45,667 nucleotides of DNA from the NCBI GenBank assembly GCA_002049455.2, contig KV919221.1, forward strand, positions 1-45,667, read 5' to 3'. Every line of letters begins with the position of its first letter. Position 1 is the first letter of the stretch. The DNA is from Porphyra umbilicalis. Its lineage: Eukaryota > Rhodophyta > Bangiophyceae > Bangiales > Bangiaceae. Shown piece by piece: positions 32,815 to 43,851 of the stretch. The notes beneath the pieces were generated by a model, which did no database searches, was not told the DNA's origin, and worked only from the letters and a program-made list of their open reading frames with translations. The position numbers were made by a program, and so were the translations under genes.

Positions 32815-34124
32815 GTGCGCACTGTCAGCCCCAAAGCTGGGGTGGCGCCAAAAAAGCGCGCGCGCGCCCATATCGACCGCCCCAGCGATCGCCCCCCCCC
32901 ACCCACCCCCGCCGCCGACCGCCGCGCCGCCACGCGCAGCGTCGTCGTCCCCCCCCCCCCCCCCCCACCCCGTCGTCCGCTATCACTCTCTGCATTTCTT
33001 TCCCACTCCTGCTGTGGTCCATGTGGCAACCCCCGTCATTTTGCGGGCACCCATTGAAGCCCCCCTCACGGTCCGCTGCCACCTGCGCCGCCCCCGCCAC
33101 GGCGACCGTCGCGGTGCCGTGCGGCGGCCGCGGGAGCGACGGTCGCCGACGTCGACGCCATTGGTGATCCCCCCCCCTGCTGCCGTCGCGGGTTGCGACA
33201 GCTGTCGTGGTCGGTATGTTGTCCCGTCAGTGTTCTATTACGTCTGTCAATGTGGCCGACCCTCTGCCCACGCTGCCTCGCTCACAGATGGTTTCGCTCT
33301 CCTGCCCCAGTAGACGAGGTGCGTGTTTTTCTGTTGTCTTGGGGATTCTCTGCCTTTTTGTCTGCAAGAATGTGCCAAACGGTGCATGGTTGTGATCGTC
33401 CTGCTCACCTTGTTTGCTGCTATGTTTCGATGTGTTCTTCTTTCTTCTTCTTCACTTGTGGTACCTGGTACATTTGTACTGCGCGGTTTATGTGCCTCTT
33501 TGCTGTCTGACGCTGTCGATGGAGAGACGGGGCACCCCACGAGGGCCCCGCTCCTTTTGATAGCTCGTTCTTGACGATTGCAGCGCTAGTGTGGGTGGGT
33601 GCCGGAATAGCTACCTGCTTTGACCTTATAGCATATGTTTTCTTTCCACCGCCATGACCATGCACCTTTTCGACCCGCAGGTGCCTCTCCCTGCCCACAC
33701 TCTGCTTCTATTTTTGTTTTCGTGCTCAGGACACACATGCTATATGGCCTCGGCCACGCTCAGGAGCACGGGGCTGGGGCGCAGGTTGCATTCTCGGCTA
33801 CCCCTCCCCCTCCTGGCACATCTGCTACTGTCTTCGATGAATGGCTTTCAAGACGAGTAGGGAAAGTCGTTTTTAATGCAGTGGCGCATGTTCCTCTCTG
33901 TCCTGCCCTTTCGTGCACTCACACTCACGCGCAAGTCTCAAGGAACGTTGGCCTCGCCCACGACTTTCCCCCCCCCGGGACTCATCCCCCTCCCCCCGTG
34001 GCTCATTGACTTGGTCGTGGAGATGCATTCGCCTCGGTCCAGTATTGACTCCGTCTGTCGCGCGTTCCCTTGCCGAGCGCGCCTTCTCTGGTACGATTCT
34101 TACAGTGACTGCGAGGAGCGAGGA

Positions 34125-34256
34125 ACTGAACCCCACCCCACCCCATCTTACTATACGGTGGAAGTTCGATCAAGTGCATGTGGCGAAGTATCTCCAATTC
34201 CCCACATCAGACATGAACCCCACCTCGGATCTGGACCTGAACCCCACCTTCAACCC
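34125..34256 (-). repeat. Right terminal inverted repeat of the nested element
   Basis: Reverse complement of the left TIR, same length (132 bp), with three mismatches in the outer 46 bp and more divergence in the middle. Confidence 0.85.
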
Positions 34257-34262
34257 GTGCCC

Positions 34263-34272
34263 GCCTTGGAGG
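34263..34272 (+). repeat. Target-site duplication, right, of the nested element
   Basis: GCCTTGGAGG; one difference (T for C) from 32666-32675. The difference may have arisen after insertion. Confidence 0.8.
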
Positions 34273-35397
34273 TGCGTCGCTTCGAGGCGACGCTGCGGGA
34301 GCGGTTTGCGGCGGACTCCACCAAGGTCGGCGCCTTCACGATCACCGGACTGGCGGTCGCCGTGGTCGTGGACGAGTCATCAGGCGTGCTCTCCCTCCGC
34401 GTTAACCAGAACGCGTACGTCGAGTCCATCGACGCCTTGTCCGTCTCGGCGGCCCGCCGAGCGGAGGCCTCGTCGCCCCTGACCGCGGCTGAGCTCACGC
34501 TCTACCGCCGCGCCACCGGCGCCCTGCTGTGGGCCACCGGGCAGACCCATCCTTTCCTCGTGTGCGCGGCATCAATGCTCGTGCGGCGGTTCACCTGCGC
34601 GGTGGTAGCTGATCTGGGCGTGGCCAACCGGGTGATCATAGCGGCCAAGGCGGCGCGCCCGATGCCCCTCGTCTACCCGTCGGTGGGCACGGCCGCCCGC
34701 CTGCGTCCGTTGACTGACGTTTTCAGCGTCAAGGCCGGCATTCCGACGGCGCTCACTGCCTGCGCCGTGTTTCTGACGCCGGCGTCGGTGCCGGCGGGGC
34801 TGCTCGCCCCGGACGCCCCGCTGTCTCTTGTCGCGTACGGGTCACACCGCCAGCGCCGGGTGACTCACTCGTCCTTTGCGGCCGAGGTTTACGCCTCGTT
34901 GGAGGGCGCACGGGCGGCCACGGAGGTAGCAGCGGTGCACGCCCTGCTCGCCACGGGGGAGGAGTTCTCTCTCCCTCCGCTGGACGTGTACACCGACAAC
35001 CTCTCCGTGTACAACACCCTGGACGCCGACGGCGTCGTGCAGCCCAAGGAGGTCGGCGCCGCGGTGCAGGAGCTACACGAGCTCTACTACGGTGGCGCGC
35101 TGGCCACCGTGACCTGGCTGCGTGCCCGCGGTCAGCTGGCGGACATCCTGACGAAGCACAACCGGATGTCGGCGCTCGCCGACGGTATTCGGACGGACCG
35201 TTTTAACGTCCGCCTCGGCGATGCCGACTATCTCTCCAAGTCGTCCCCCGTTGGCTCGTCCTCCGTCGCTCCCTCTTCTTGACGGTGGTATGGTTTGTGG
35301 TTTGTGAACCACGTTGTCTCTGGTGGTCGGGGTAGGGCGACTGTTTGTGGGGGTGTGTGCGAATTGTGAGAATTGTGAATTGCGAGCATTACCGACT

Positions 35398-35422
35398 GAC
35401 GGGTGGCGCCAAGCCACCCGTC
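35398..35422. repeat. Perfect hairpin, 10-bp stem and 5-nt loop
   Basis: GACGGGTGGC and its exact complement flank GCCAA, about 115 bp after the Copia stop. It could be a structured part of an LTR or an RNA hairpin. Confidence 0.6.
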
Positions 35423-35716
35423 ATCCCCGCGGATGCGTGACCGCTCGGGGCGGGGCGACCCGCGCCGCATGCCGTACGCTTCCGGTGTCAGGCTGGACCT
35501 GCCACGAAACACCGGCAGCGCCGCGCCACGTGAGGGTGCCAACGCGCGGACGCTTACTGGGGTTGCATGCATTGAGTCTGCTTTGGGGCTATGCCTGCTT
35601 TGGAGAGGAGGGGCGCGACGAGTGCGCGCGGACGCGCGGGGTGGGCACCGGCTCGGGGGTGCGCCGCAGGGCGCACGCCCAAGGCGCGGCTCGCCCTCGC
35701 CCCCTTTAATAGGACG

Positions 35717-35748
35717 CCACTCGGCTGGGGACTAGCCCCGCCGAGTGG
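35717..35748. repeat. Hairpin, CCACTCGGC arms
   Basis: Nine-base arms with a further GGGG/CCCC pairing inside. Same context as the hairpin at 35398. Confidence 0.55.
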
Positions 35749-36441
35749 AGTATCAAGAGAACGCGTTTCTTTCAAGTGGACAGCGCCGAGTCCAGATCTA
35801 TTCTCAAAAAGAGCAGCTGAGGCCGGGAAGATGGTCTCTGTCATTAAAAACAGCCTCAAATGAGGGTAATCCGCTCAAATGAGGCGGCCAGTAGAATAGA
35901 CAGTAGCAGCTCCCTGGCCTTTCATCCGCGTCCGTCTTGTTGACTGCGTTGCATTTTAGACGTGCACCAATGGTTGGCCAGCCATTAAATGCTTCTTCTG
36001 AGGATTATTCACGATTTAAGCGGCTCAAGTTCTGACTCAACAGCTATTTGCATGTGGATGAGCCTCGAGGGGCACATCCCGACTCAACGAACAAAGCAGC
36101 TCAGGGACCCTTCCCAGATTCTGGGTCCGTTCAGTCTGTACCGACTCAACCCACCTTTAAATTGCGGACTCTCGGAGAACAATTCGCAAGAGAATGCACG
36201 ACAGCACTCATCCCACGCCGCCGCGACCCGACCACGACCCCGTCGCCGCGCCCACTTCCACCGGCCCAGCACCGCACCGCGACCCACTCCCCATGCTGTC
36301 CGCTTTTACCCTGGCTGCGGGATCTCGCGCACGTGCTTGCCGCCCCTCGCGTTGGCCACAGACCAGCCTTGGCCTTGTTTACGCTCCGGTGATCTGAGTG
36401 ACGACGCCATCGCTCGACCGGTCGAGTACCCGAGGGGCGCC

Positions 36442-38358
36442 ATGGACTCTGTGCCGGCCTCCGTCATTGACGCTTTGAGAGTGGCTGGGGAGTCGGACGC
36501 GGACCTGCGCGAGGTGGCAGGGGTGCTAGAGATGGGTACGGCGTGCGTGACCGTATGTCACGGGGGGGAGGGTGTCTCTTTGATGACATGGGTTTCGTCT
36601 GTGGTGGCGCTCCTCCGCGGCTTGGCGACACATGAGCGTGCGCAGTGGGAGGGCGTCTTGGGTACCTTGGAAACCCTCGCGCCGCTTGGGGGGGGGATTG
36701 AGGATGGATCGTCTGCCGCGGCGGAGGTGGTGGGTCTGGCCGAGCTGGCCGATGTGGCCCTCATTTTTGGCGTGGCCAACCGAGCCGCCCCCCACGCGCG
36801 TGACCTGGTGGGGCGCTTTTATCGAAAGAGCATTGAGCAACGTTGCTTTTTTCGTGATGTACGCATGACCACCGGCCATTTTTGATGAGTTGGTGAGTCT
36901 TACTGCGCCACATCTACCAAGTGCTCTTCGTGGTCCTGTGGCTATCCCACCCACTTTGCGCATTTTTTCTGTGCTCTTCTGGCTCGCGCAAGGCGGTTCT
37001 CAGCGCGTAATTGCGCGCGCGGTAGACGTAGCCGAGTCCACCTTCTCTAAGTTCTGCAGCCCCGTCGTGCAGGCGATGCTGGCTGCACTGCCGCTCCTGT
37101 CCTGGCCCAACCAAGCTGAGCGCCGCCGGGTCACCCGCGAATTTTCGAACCTGAGGGGCGGCGACGCCGTCGGGTGGGAGGGTCTGTATGTTCTCGTGGG
37201 CGCTCTATTCCTGTTTTTTCGGTGAGCAGAGGTGTGGGGGGTGGCGCAAACAGGTTGGGCAATGATGTCCATATGGACACGTGCGCGGCTCCATGCGTGT
37301 GTACTGTGTATTGACTGACTCTGTGCTGATTTTCCGTGGTTTTCGTACTGTTTTGGGCAGTTGTGGCGCTGTCGATGGTTGCCACACGCAGTTGCTTACC
37401 CCTTTCGGGGAGCACAAAGAAGACTACTCGGACAAAAACTCGAACTGCTCTCTCCTACTGCTGGCCATCACCGACACCCGTCGTATTTGCTATTTCGTTG
37501 GCGGCATCCCCGGCTCACAGGGGGACTCGCTGGCGTTTCGGTTCCGCTCGTGGTACGAGGCGATGCTCAATGAGGACGTGAGTGTCCGCCCGCTGTCCGC
37601 TCGGGAGTTCATCCTGGGTGATGTAGGCTTTGCTCTGACAGCATTTTTAGTAAGAATGGACCCATGCCAATGGGGAGTGGGGGAGGGCATCATGGCATAC
37701 TCGGGTGTGTATGTCGCCATTGCGACGTGGGCATGGGGGGCGTGCCGGGGGGGCGGGGGGGGGGGGTAGCAGGTGGGTGCCACGATGGTGGCTTTCTAAC
37801 GGGCTGGTGAGAAGGGGGGGGGGGTGTGGGGGTGAGGAACAGTGGTGTATTGGGGTCGGCAGTGGGAGAGTCAGAGGGCCGCGAGAGAACAGACTGTTTG
37901 ACACAATATTATAATGCTTATTTTGAACAGCTCTTTTTTTTTTGCAGGTTTTTTTTTTTTGTTCTATGTCTCTGCTTCCCGCACAGATCACCCCCTTTCG
38001 GGAGGCTGACATGCACGGTCCCAATGTGGAAAGCATGCGACGGTTCAACCACTACCACGCCAAAGTGCAGGTCGTGGTGGAGAACGCGTTTGGACGCCTC
38101 AAAGGCAGATGGCGTGTCCTGAAGATGATTTACACACACCCTGACCTGGCAGCAGCCATTCAGGAGCTATGCGTCGCGCTCCACAAATTTTTGGAAGCTC
38201 GCGATGGCGCGTATGTTGGGGAGGAGGTCACTGCCGAGCAAGCAGCTCCCAAGCACGGTGAAACCTATGACATAGACGAGACCGCGCAAGAGACTAGCCG
38301 TGCCCGTCGTGTGGAGATCCTGAAAGCCCTTGGCCTCCCGTGGGTGGACGGGCAGTAG
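36442..38358 (+). CDS. PIF/Harbinger transposase (DDE_Tnp_4 type), frameshifted
   Basis: The DDE nuclease blocks occur in order: GAVDGCHTQL (first Asp, about 37374), ILGDVGFALTAFL (second Asp, about 37617) joined to ITPFREADM across an intron, and VENAFGRLKGRWRVL (Glu, about 38082). Upstream, LRIFSVLFWLAQGGSQRVIARAVDVAESTFSKF is the helix-turn-helix-like region of the family. The intron 37650-37986 (GTAAGA...CGCACAG) is very well supported. A second intron, probably 37222-37360 (GTGAGC...GGGCAG), is needed to join the front to GAVDGCH. The N-terminal block starting MDSVPASVIDALRV (36442) is out of frame with the rest: one surplus C at about 36872 breaks the FRDVRMTT-to-FDELVSL join. So the copy is nearly complete but broken unless the base call is wrong. 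It catalyses cut-and-paste transposition together with a SANT/Myb partner. Confidence 0.85.
37650..37986 (+). other. Intron in the Harbinger transposase gene
   Basis: 337 nt, GTAAGA donor and T-rich stretch ending GCACAG. Removal joins ALTAFL to ITPFREADM, a contiguous block in the family. Confidence 0.88.
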
Positions 38359-38836
38359 GCTGTCGCATTGCTCTGAGGTGGGAGGAGGTGAGCCACATTT
38401 CGGGGGGGAGGGCCAGGGGTGGGAGTAGCGTGGGCGACGCGGGTGGGCGGGCAAGGGGAGGGGGGGGGGGAGGGTAGGTGGCAATTGTATGGAACAAGGC
38501 AACTTATGCACGCGAGAAACCGATCACAGAAGTTGGTCAAGACACTCCGGGTGGTAGGGGGGACGAGGGACAGGGGGGAAGGGATGGGGTGAAAAGAACG
38601 CAGAGCTGTTGGGCGTGCAGAACAAGACCGAGGCAAAGGCAGGCTGCTAGGGATTGAACAAATGCAGGCGGTGGGAAAAAAGGGGGTTTCCTCCTGACCA
38701 ATCACGAGGCTCTATCCCGTGTGTCTGTGCCAAGTGTGGGACCCTCAAGAGGTTGCTCTAGACTGTAAATAAAAACCCAGAGAAATGACACGAGCAACAA
38801 GAAATGACTGCCACTACCATCAAACAAACACAAATG
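38359..38836. other. Spacer between the convergent Harbinger genes
   Basis: G-rich with no ORF of note. It would contain both 3' UTRs. Confidence 0.45.
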
Positions 38837-39885
38837 CTACGCGCGACGGGCCTTCTCAGCGTAGGCGTTCATAAGGTTGATAGCCGCCATGCGTACGTCC
38901 GCGTCAGAGGGCCCGCCCGCGGAAGAACCGCCTCCAGCAGACGGCCCACCAGGCCCCCCCTCTTCCCCCCTCTCCCCCCCTACATCATGGCGACGAGATA
39001 CAGTGTCCGCAGCGGCTTTCTCAGTTGTCAGCCGGAACTCAAAGTAGTTGCGTACCGCCGCGCTCGCCGTTGACTTTTTTGTCCCTTTCTTGGGCGGGGA
39101 TGCCTTCCCAATCGCCGCTGCTGCCCTGTCCCCAGGAGATGTCACGGGCTCGGAGTCCGAGCCATCGTCGGTACTCGTCCCCGCGGAGCCGTCATCCGTT
39201 CCCGAACCTCCCCCCGCCTCGGAGCCCTCTTGAGAGCCCGCGTCATCGTCGGGCGCCGGACGCGGCGAGCAAATCGGCACCCCCGCACCGCTCCGCGCCC
39301 CCGCCCCCCCCGCCCCATCTGCCCCGCCCCCCCCCCCGCCATAACCCCAGCGTCCTCCACGCTCTCGTTGGCGCCCACCGCGCTGTCCGCTTCCCCGCGA
39401 CTGGCTCCAAACTTAACCGGGTCACGCACCGAAGTTTGGGCGGAAATTGGGCAGCCCTTGAAGGCGGTGCGTGCCAAACTGAAAAGCACACAGCCGCCAA
39501 ACTTGAGAAGGATGTCGTCCCGCTCGGAAGAGCTCAGCCCCGTCGCCTTGAGATCCTTGCACGCTTTGTTGTACCGGCCGCGCATGTTTTTGATCTTCTT
39601 GTCCACGCTTTCAATCGACCTGGTGCGGGCCGCCTCCTGGTCCGCGGTGGGTGTGGCCTCCACAAACGCCTTGAGCAAAACGGCCTCCATACGGCGCTTC
39701 TTGTCGCCCGTGCGCCGCCCGCGGAACTCGGCCCAGTGCGCCGACGCGGCCGTCATGACACCGAGGCTCTCCCCGGGTGAACAGTTTTTGACCCGGCCGG
39801 CAGCGGGCGAGGCCCGGCGGCTTCCGCCGCGGCGAGCCGCAGGCTGGCTGGTGGCGGGAGTGGAGGAACCCCGGCGAGCCACCAT
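38837..39885 (-). CDS. SANT/Myb-like protein of the Harbinger element
   Basis: Start MVARRGSSTPATSQPAARRG (ATG at 39885). A helical trihelix/SANT-like region follows: SAHWAEFRGRRTGDKKRRMEAVLLKAFVEATPTADQE, then IESVDKKIKNMRGRYNKACKDLKATG, and ILLKFGGCVLFSLARTAF. In PIF/Harbinger elements such a DNA-binding partner carries the transposase to the nucleus and the TIRs. The C-terminal part (DDDAGSQEGSEAGGGSGTDDGS...VRMAAINLMNAYAEKARRA) is in a frame shifted by a base; the change falls in or near the C runs at 39298-39341. Convergent to the transposase, with about 480 bp between stops. About 350 residues in total. Confidence 0.7.
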
Positions 39886-41702
39886 CTCGGAAGCCAGATG
39901 CCCGTGTGGCGGGCGGTGTGGAGCGGGAGAGGGGATGATAAAGAGAAAAGAAGGGAGTGAGAAAGGGAGGAAGGGAACGCGAAAAAAGCGGGTGAGATGA
40001 CACAGTGGGGATGGTGCGGTGGTGTCGACGAGAAAAGCGAAAACAGTCACTGGATGGCTGCCCATGCGCCCTGAAGAAGGGGCGCACTGGATCGCACGAC
40101 GTGGAGGTGCTCCTCATGGGGCGCGCTCGCTATTGGTAAAAAGGGCGCGCGCGCAGTGGCAAGAAAGGCGCGCTGGCGTATGGAAAAGCAAATAGCCCTG
40201 TTGGCGCGAGCACGCTCACAGAACTCCCTGTCATTCCAAAGCACTTGTTTCGTCATCGCAAAAGATCAATATCCACAAGTAGGAAAACAAAGGCGTAAGT
40301 CCTCTCTTTCGTGTCTGAGCCGGTTGCTGAGTCGCGGCTTAAGCAACCGCAAACCGTGAATCCCCCTCTGTCGCGAAAGCAATATTCTATGGTGCTTTGC
40401 TGAGAAATGGAGCATGCACGTTTGCGAGTGCAAACGTTTGCCGATGTGGACCGATGTCAGGATGTCCATCAGATCGTCTCTGGCCTGGCTTCAGGGGACC
40501 GATAGCCTCCCAAGTGCAATTGCTCCTGGCATGACCGGCGAAAGCCACAGCCACCCACTGGCATATGGTAAGACATGATTCAATGTCAAGAACACTGCCC
40601 AAACCCTGTCAGATTGCCGGTTCAATGAATGTGACCACGTGCCCATTGGCTGCGTCAGGCGGCCTAGTTTCACAGTATTTCAGCCGGGTCTCAATAGTCC
40701 ACAAGACAGAGACTGCGCACCTGTGCCATCTGGTGCCCCAGAAGAAACGCAGGTGGGCTGGATCCAGTCACTGCTGTACCCTTCATCGATGATGATTGGT
40801 CAAAAGAATGTCAGTGACACGTCTCGATGTCGATGAACATAGGCGATCTACTGGGCACGGGGCTCACGTGTTCGGAGGGCCAATGAACGGACCGAACGGA
40901 CAGAAAAGAATTGCAAGAACTCCTCAAACGACATGCATGCTCGGAGGCCGATTCAGCCTCTGCGAGCAAACATGAGGGGCCGGTTAGGCCCAGTCTAGAC
41001 GGTGAGCCCGCGTGAACGTGATTGAGCCAAACTGCAAGAGTAAGTCCGATGCTTCACCGTGATTGAGAACAGGTGTTCTTGACGGTGCACCATTATTTAC
41101 GTTTTAGACCGAGATTCTCAGCGCTGTCGGACCGGACAACTCGCCAACACGAGAAAGCTTGCGAGCCGCACAATCCCGATCGCCTGGCCCCGAGGACGCC
41201 GAGATGACAATATTATACGTTGTTCGCGCAGAGCGGAGCGTGGCTGCCTCTAGGATTTGCCTTGGGAAACACTGCACGGCGGCCCGCAGACGGCCTTGCT
41301 GGGGAGGCATCTGACGCAACAGCTTAGAATTTGAGTGCCGTCGAGCCCCAGCGTGAGCCCGCCGGCTTGTCGGTGCTCGCACTCGGCGGGGCGCACTGCA
41401 TTTTGTTCGTCGTTTGTGGCCGCATAGTCGCTCACGGTCGACTGGAAGGGGGACGGCGGAGGAAAGAGCGTCAGACGAAAGTCCGAGCAAGATGTACGTT
41501 GGTGTGTGCTAGAGGGCCGTCTTGGCGGTGACGGCTAATGGGGAATGGGGCTCTGCCGACGGCGGCGTGCATAGCAGCGCTAGTGACGGCACTACCGTCT
41601 GTGAGCGACGATCGGGCGTCTTTGAGATCGGTTTGAGATCGCTTCCGCGTGGGTAGCTTTGGGCGACGTCTGACCCCAGAAGCGTCGGCATGCTAGTCGT
41701 AT
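39886..41702. other. Intergenic region, right flank of the Harbinger element
   Basis: Balanced composition. Small ORFs (for example minus strand 41104-41490) have no recognised domain. A possible right end of the Harbinger element is near 40203 (see findings). Nothing else was recognised. Confidence 0.45.
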
Positions 41703-42590
41703 GTGCTTCTGTTTGTACGTTTTTATTCCTTCTGTGGACGCCGCAACTTGCATCGTCGGGACGGGGGGGGGTCGCCATTGTTTAGGACGAGGTCGCTAGT
41801 CATCGCTCTGAGTGATGTGCACGACGAGAAGACCGAGGCCTACCAGCACAGCATCATCATCTTCACGCGTGGGACCGAGCGCTTCTACATGCGCAGGAGC
41901 TGCGACAGTTCGAACATGTTCAAGATTGACGTGGACGAGCTGAAGGCGGCCGCAAAGGAAGGCCATGCTGCTGGGGAGCTGCACGGGAAGGAGCTGTTGA
42001 TCGATCCTGCGCAAGTTTTTCCCGAGTGCGACCCAGATTACAGGCGGGCGGAGCTTGTGCCCGACGTCTTCTGCAAGAACCCGTGCCTGCTCGATTATAC
42101 GGACCGGAATGCACGTAAGAACATCCGCAACTACCTGGCGGCAGAGGCCTGGCTGTACGAGAAGGTGTTGGGCCCCAATCCACATGAGAGCATCGTGACT
42201 TACCACGGCTGCAGTGTTGAGGACGGCCGCATCGCGGGCATCTGCTTGGACCGGCTCGACCAGAACCTGTGCAGCCGGCGGGACAACAAAGAAGAGCGGC
42301 TGGACGTGGCCAAGGTTGTCCGGGAAGTCGGCGAGGCGTTGGCTCACCTGCACAGGCTCGGCTATTGCCACAATGACGTCAACCCGCAGAACATCATGGT
42401 CACCAAGGACGACAAGGCTGTGCTCATCGACTTTGACTCCTGCTTGCGAATCGGTGAGCCTCTGACCAAGGCTAAGGGGACTATGGCAGGGTGGGGGCTC
42501 GGACTGACAACCAGCAGCGTGGAGACTGACAACCATGGGCTGGCCCGAGTCGAAAAGTATCTGATGGACCCGTCCATGAGCGTCGTTTGA
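41703..42590 (+). CDS. Divergent small protein kinase-like protein
   Basis: 295 residues. The catalytic loop is HNDVNPQN (His223-Asn230, with Asp225 and Asn230 in the positions of HRDxxxxN). The metal-binding loop is IDFDSC (Asp243), that is DFD instead of DFG. A later KGTMAGWG resembles the GTxGW activation segment of fungal/oomycete-type IDFDSC kinases. A glycine-rich loop and VAIK-type lysine are not clear; residues 90-160 (DYTDRNARKNIRNYLAAEAWLYEKVL) correspond to the region around helix C and its Glu. The protein ends soon after the activation segment, so the C-lobe is truncated relative to ordinary kinases. It may be active or a pseudokinase; the substrate is unknown. Codon choice looks less extreme than in the low-complexity genes. 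The start is uncertain: an internal Met at residue 63 or an upstream exon is possible. Confidence 0.75.
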   Translation: MLLFVRFYSFCGRRNLHRRDGGGSPLFRTRSLVIALSDVHDEKTEAYQHSIIIFTRGTERFYMRRSCDSSNMFKIDVDELKAAAKEGHAAGELHGKELLIDPAQVFPECDPDYRRAELVPDVFCKNPCLLDYTDRNARKNIRNYLAAEAWLYEKVLGPNPHESIVTYHGCSVEDGRIAGICLDRLDQNLCSRRDNKEERLDVAKVVREVGEALAHLHRLGYCHNDVNPQNIMVTKDDKAVLIDFDSCLRIGEPLTKAKGTMAGWGLGLTTSSVETDNHGLARVEKYLMDPSMSVV

Positions 42591-43851
42591 GTCGCTGGTG
42601 TGTGGTGTGGGTTCAAGTCGTACAGTGCGTTCTCGTTTTGACAGAATCGTTTACAGCCGTTCTCCCAAAACTCCCAAACTCCAACTGTTGCAAAAGAGTT
42701 CCAAATCGGCCCCTGCGGGGTCGTAGAGGCCGATTGGGAACTGTCGATGGCAGTACCGGGGGGGCGTCGAATGATGTGTCATTTGGATTTTCAAAAAAAA
42801 AACGAACAGCTATGATTGTGACGCGCCCATACCTCAAGCGGTACATGAAAAAAACAAACAGCGTCTCTTCTATTTGTTTCTTTCATGGTAATGCCACAAC
42901 GACGCACACCCAGCTCGTATGATTTTCTTCTTTTTCTTCGATGCATTATCCTTTAAAATTCCTCCGAACGCGTGCAATCGTGATCACTGTAATCGCCTCT
43001 GTCAGCGCCCAGCGCTGCCCTGATCGGCAGCCGCCGCGACCGACTTCACGCCATCTTTCCGTTCCTGGGCAGCTAGCCGGGCGGCGTGCGCAGCAGTGGG
43101 TGAAGATGGCGGGGGACTGTTTAACGCAGACTGAAAAAGTAAAAGCTGCTGGCAGCCGGGAGACTGCGAGCTGTGTAGAGGATGCTGCAGTGGGGGTATG
43201 TCAAGCAGCCCTGTGGCTACGGGGTGTCTTCGCGAGGCTCTGGGAGGGGGGCGGCATCGCCAGTCTTGCTTCTTTCCTGTGAGGCTCATTCTGTGGGCGC
43301 GCAGGATATCGGACGAGCCTATCATGACTTGCCGGATATGAAGAGGAGACCTTTCTTTTCGGGGGGCGAGACGGCGGCGTCGCACCACAGGCGACCGGAT
43401 GCAGCTGATACAACCCCTCAGGCGACAGAAAGCACATGATCAGAACCGCCTGCCCATGCGCTCCGTGAAGATGCATTTACTTTCGTGCGCACGCGCCGCG
43501 ATCGTCATGTTTCAGACAGTACAGAGCTGGATAGGGCCGAGTTATGTTTCTTGCAGGCGCCTGGAAAATCTCTCTGGAGGCCTTGGTAGTCAAAATTAAT
43601 GCCTCTGAGGGGGTGCACAAACTTCCACGTTCTGACTATCTTTAGGGACCCCCCCGGTACAGTATGAGTGCTAGGTTTTTGGTGAAACGACTGTAGGAGT
43701 CAAATGCGATGCGGAAAGTGCGCGAAATTACAAGAATCCGTCTGATCGTACGGAAGATGGATCTGGATCCGCAGTGCGGCAGCTGTGCTGGGAACCGCTC
43801 GCCGCGGCCAACGCCCGCCGCACACCGACGCCACCCCCCCCCCCCCCGCGC
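42591..43851. other. Intergenic region right of the kinase
   Basis: Contains the kinase 3' side with a hairpin at 42698-42741. No other gene was recognised. Confidence 0.45.
42698..42741 (+). repeat. Strong hairpin in the kinase 3' flank
   Basis: Arms GTTCCAAATCGGCC and GGCCGATTGGGAAC pair at 13 of 14 positions around a 16-nt loop, about 110 nt after the kinase stop. It may be a 3' UTR structure or a small foldback. Confidence 0.65.

Larger units (their letters stand above)
32676..34262. mobile_element. MULE-like non-autonomous DNA transposon nested in Copia (1.59 kb)
   Basis: The ends are long terminal inverted repeats of 132 bp (32683-32814 and 34125-34256), highly similar over the first 45 bp and again at CCACCGT(c/a)TAGTAAGATG and the terminal GGTGGGGTTCAGTTC block. 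A 9-10-bp target duplication flanks it. Long TIRs plus a 9-10-bp duplication point to the Mutator superfamily. Each TIR contains three copies of GGTGGGGTTCA, which could serve as transposase sites. The interior (32815-34124) has a CCG-rich first third and a more AT-rich remainder. No transposase motif is seen, and no captured gene was recognised. Confidence 0.85.
31379..35282 (+). pseudogene. Ty1/Copia-type retrotransposon pol remnant (reverse transcriptase and RNase H), interrupted
   Basis: The left part (to 32675) carries the start of the Copia reverse transcriptase: the KVRLVV...EDPDKDTVDSTSP block, a DMRTAFVQG block, and ECAYGLTDAPRR. The VDD active-site motif lies at about 32639-32647. 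The right part (34263-35282) carries the end of the reverse transcriptase and an RNase H with THSSFAAEVYA, YTDNLSVYNTL and QLADILTK, then a TGA at 35280-35282. Two lesions are visible: a TGA at 32522-32524 where family members have Trp after APRR, and a nested DNA element between 32675 and 34263. The frame is otherwise open. Integrase, protease and gag are not recognised upstream, so the copy is also 5' truncated or very diverged there. It is dead as an autonomous element. Confidence 0.88.
35283..36441. other. Region downstream of Copia pol; possible 3' LTR; left flank of the Harbinger element
   Basis: Two hairpins are obvious: GACGGGTGGC/GCCACCCGTC at 35398-35422 and CCACTCGGC/GCCGAGTGG at 35717-35748. 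CTCAAATGAGG is repeated at 35854 and 35874. A 3' LTR would be expected to begin just after 35282, but without a matching 5' copy its limits cannot be set. Confidence 0.4.

Noticed and set aside
33193..33510. ORF inside the nested MULE-like element
   Set aside because: No DDE or zinc-finger motif; hydrophobic Cys/Ser-rich sequence without family resemblance, so not called a transposase or captured gene.
35283..35880. 3' LTR of the Copia element
   Set aside because: Position is right and hairpins are present, but no matching 5' LTR exists upstream, so it was not annotated as an LTR.
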